This document shows, piece after piece, positions 62,763-64,000 of a stretch of DNA of 64,000 nt (positions are counted from its first letter, which is position 1; each line of letters opens with the position of its first letter). The notes under the pieces are model-generated. The model was not told the origin of the DNA. It searched no databases and saw only the letters and a list, made by a program, of their open reading frames with translations. The translations under genes were made by a program, and so were the position numbers. Source of the DNA: Raphanus sativus (taxonomy: Eukaryota > Streptophyta > Magnoliopsida > Brassicales > Brassicaceae); assembly GCF_000801105.2 (NCBI RefSeq), contig NC_079515.1:4588001-4652000 (forward strand). Reading direction: 5' to 3'.

Positions 62763-64000
62763 AGAACTTCATACACATCACTCGAACTTGCAGTCGTCTA
62801 TACGATTGCTCAACTTCTCTTGTCAATCTAAGGTACTTCAGTGTCAGCTTCCTTCTTAAATATCTGTTAAAACCATATTTCGATTGTTAATACGATACAG
62901 AAGCGGCTGCTTACTAAACACAGTACTACACCCTTCATCGTGAAATATCTATTGCTTGTTGAAGATTTCGTTTAAAACACACAAAACTTGTGTAGGGTTT
63001 TGAAGGAGAAGTTGAGCAAAGTCGATCTGAGTTTCTTGAATCACAAGAAAAAATTGGCGTTCTGGATCAATACCTACAACGCATGCGTCATGAATGTAAC
63101 TAGCTAGCTCCAATAACTATCTTTAGTTGAAACCAAGTTCTGAAACACATGAGTTTTGTTTGCAGGGATTTTTGGAACATGGACTACCTTCATCAAAGGA
63201 GAAACTACTGGCCATTCTCAAAATGGTTACTTAATTAAATATTAACATAACAAGAAGACTCATCTTGTTAAACTTCTCATAGTTAAATCAGATTGACTTG
63301 TGTTGTAGGCAACAGTTGACGTGGGAGGAACGGAACTCTCTGCTCTAGATATTGAAGGATCCATCTTGCACAGTCCACGCAAACCTATGGAAACTGCAAG
63401 TACTGATGCACACAAACGGTACGGATTCCGATGCGATGAACCGAACCTAATGTTCGTGCTTTGTCGTGGAGATTGGTCTTCGCCTGCAGTAAGTTCACTC
63501 CTTTTCTCCATGTGTTCGGTAAGATAAAATGTTTCTTCAGGGTTACTAAAGTGACAAGGAATCTGTGTATGCATGATACAGTTGAGAGTCTATACAGCAG
63601 AAGATGTGGTGAACGAACTAATCAAAGCAAGAACCGAGTACTTAGAAGCTTCCATAGGTATCACCGGGAGGAAAAAGATTGTGATTCCGAGATACTTGCA
63701 CAAGCGTCTTCGAGATTTCGCAGAGGACGAAGGGTCGTTAGTTGAATGGATATGCAGACAACTACCACCAGGACAACGTTGCTTGCAGCTCAAGGAAACG
63801 GTGATGGAGTGGCTGAACAAGCAAAGTGTGTGGTCTTTGAGCAAACTAATAGAAGTAAGGCCTCACGAATACGAGTTCCGTTATCTCTTATCTTTGAACA
63901 ACTCGTTTGCAGCAGGGGAAAGCTGCAACTAGGGATGTCATGACATACATTGTACCAAAAGAAACGTTTACTTGACTATATAAAAATCATGTTTACATAA

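Larger units (their letters stand above)
61385..63932 (+). pseudogene. DUF547/leucine-zipper protein gene (AT3G12540-like) broken by a TRIM insertion
   Basis: Exons 61385-61678, 61763-62832 (interrupted at 62447-62762 by a TRIM), 62996-63095, 63166-63225, 63309-63488 and 63582-63932. Intron 1 appears to use a GC donor (CAG|GCAAGT) and joins PPQ to VQEIIEEL. Before the insertion the gene would encode about 577 residues: an N-terminal coiled coil (residues ~40-160, the MIP1-type leucine zipper), a serine-rich middle with a 24-residue duplication, and a C-terminal DUF547 domain ([25 protein letters not shown]). The insertion places a TAA one codon after the junction, so translation would stop after 327 residues, before DUF547. 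No other stop or frameshift was found downstream, so the insertion is recent, or the element is spliced out as an intron. Confidence 0.82.

Overview
The window is nuclear DNA of a Brassicaceae plant, most likely the Brassica/Raphanus group. The evidence is short GT-AG introns, AT-rich intergenic DNA, and a gene order that, from memory, follows Arabidopsis thaliana chromosome 3 from about AT3G12145 to AT3G12540: FLOR1, ABHD18-like hydrolase, RABA4D, DNAJC9-like, cornichon, AT3G12210-like, TGA6, complex I LYR subunit, PRMT3, RBR1, FOLD2, LNK3, AT3G12345-like, ITN1, organellar-type L10, ARP5, NAC-alpha, basic chitinase, DUF547 protein. Several Arabidopsis neighbours are absent (12190-12200, 12220-12240, 12300-12310, 12400-12490, 12510-12530), as expected for a fractionated subgenome after the Brassica triplication. 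No search was run, so species and subgenome are undecided.

Layout. 1-5.6 kb: three tandem PGIP-type LRR genes (FLOR1-like) on the minus strand; two are intact and the one most like FLOR1 has a premature stop. 5.6-8.2 kb: AT-rich gene-free DNA. 8.2-22.4 kb: a non-specific phospholipase C, an alpha/beta hydrolase, RabA4d, a DNAJC9-like J-protein, an intronless M41-like protein, cornichon, and a small basic-tailed protein. 24-31.3 kb: TGA6, the complex I B14 subunit and PRMT3. 31.5-32.5 kb: a non-LTR retroelement insertion. 32.7-42.3 kb: RBR1 and FOLD2 (divergent), then LNK3. 43-49.4 kb: an LHC-like plastid protein, ITN1 and L10. 49.4-52.2 kb: a transposon-rich gap. 52.2-58.4 kb: ARP5 and NAC-alpha (divergent), then chitinase. 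61.4-63.9 kb: a DUF547 gene split by a TRIM retrotransposon.

The genes are independent plant transcription units, not an operon. Exon-intron models were built by hand from splice consensus, reading-frame continuity and recalled family sequences; every multi-exon CDS given closes in frame. Themes represented are cell cycle and chromatin (RBR1, ARP5, PRMT3), immunity and salicylate response (TGA6, PGIP-like, chitinase, ITN1), clock and light (LNK3), organelle function (B14, L10, LHC-like) and one-carbon metabolism (FOLD2).

I see no new multi-gene system. The most notable observations concern mobile elements: a 316-bp TRIM with a 5-bp target duplication sits inside a DUF547 exon and has an LTR collapsed into a perfect 68-bp palindrome; two MULE-type MITEs have 9-bp duplications, one with a telomere-repeat-like core; a solo LTR lies in the B14 intron, which itself uses a GC donor; and a 1.02-kb GC-rich non-LTR element lies beside RBR1.
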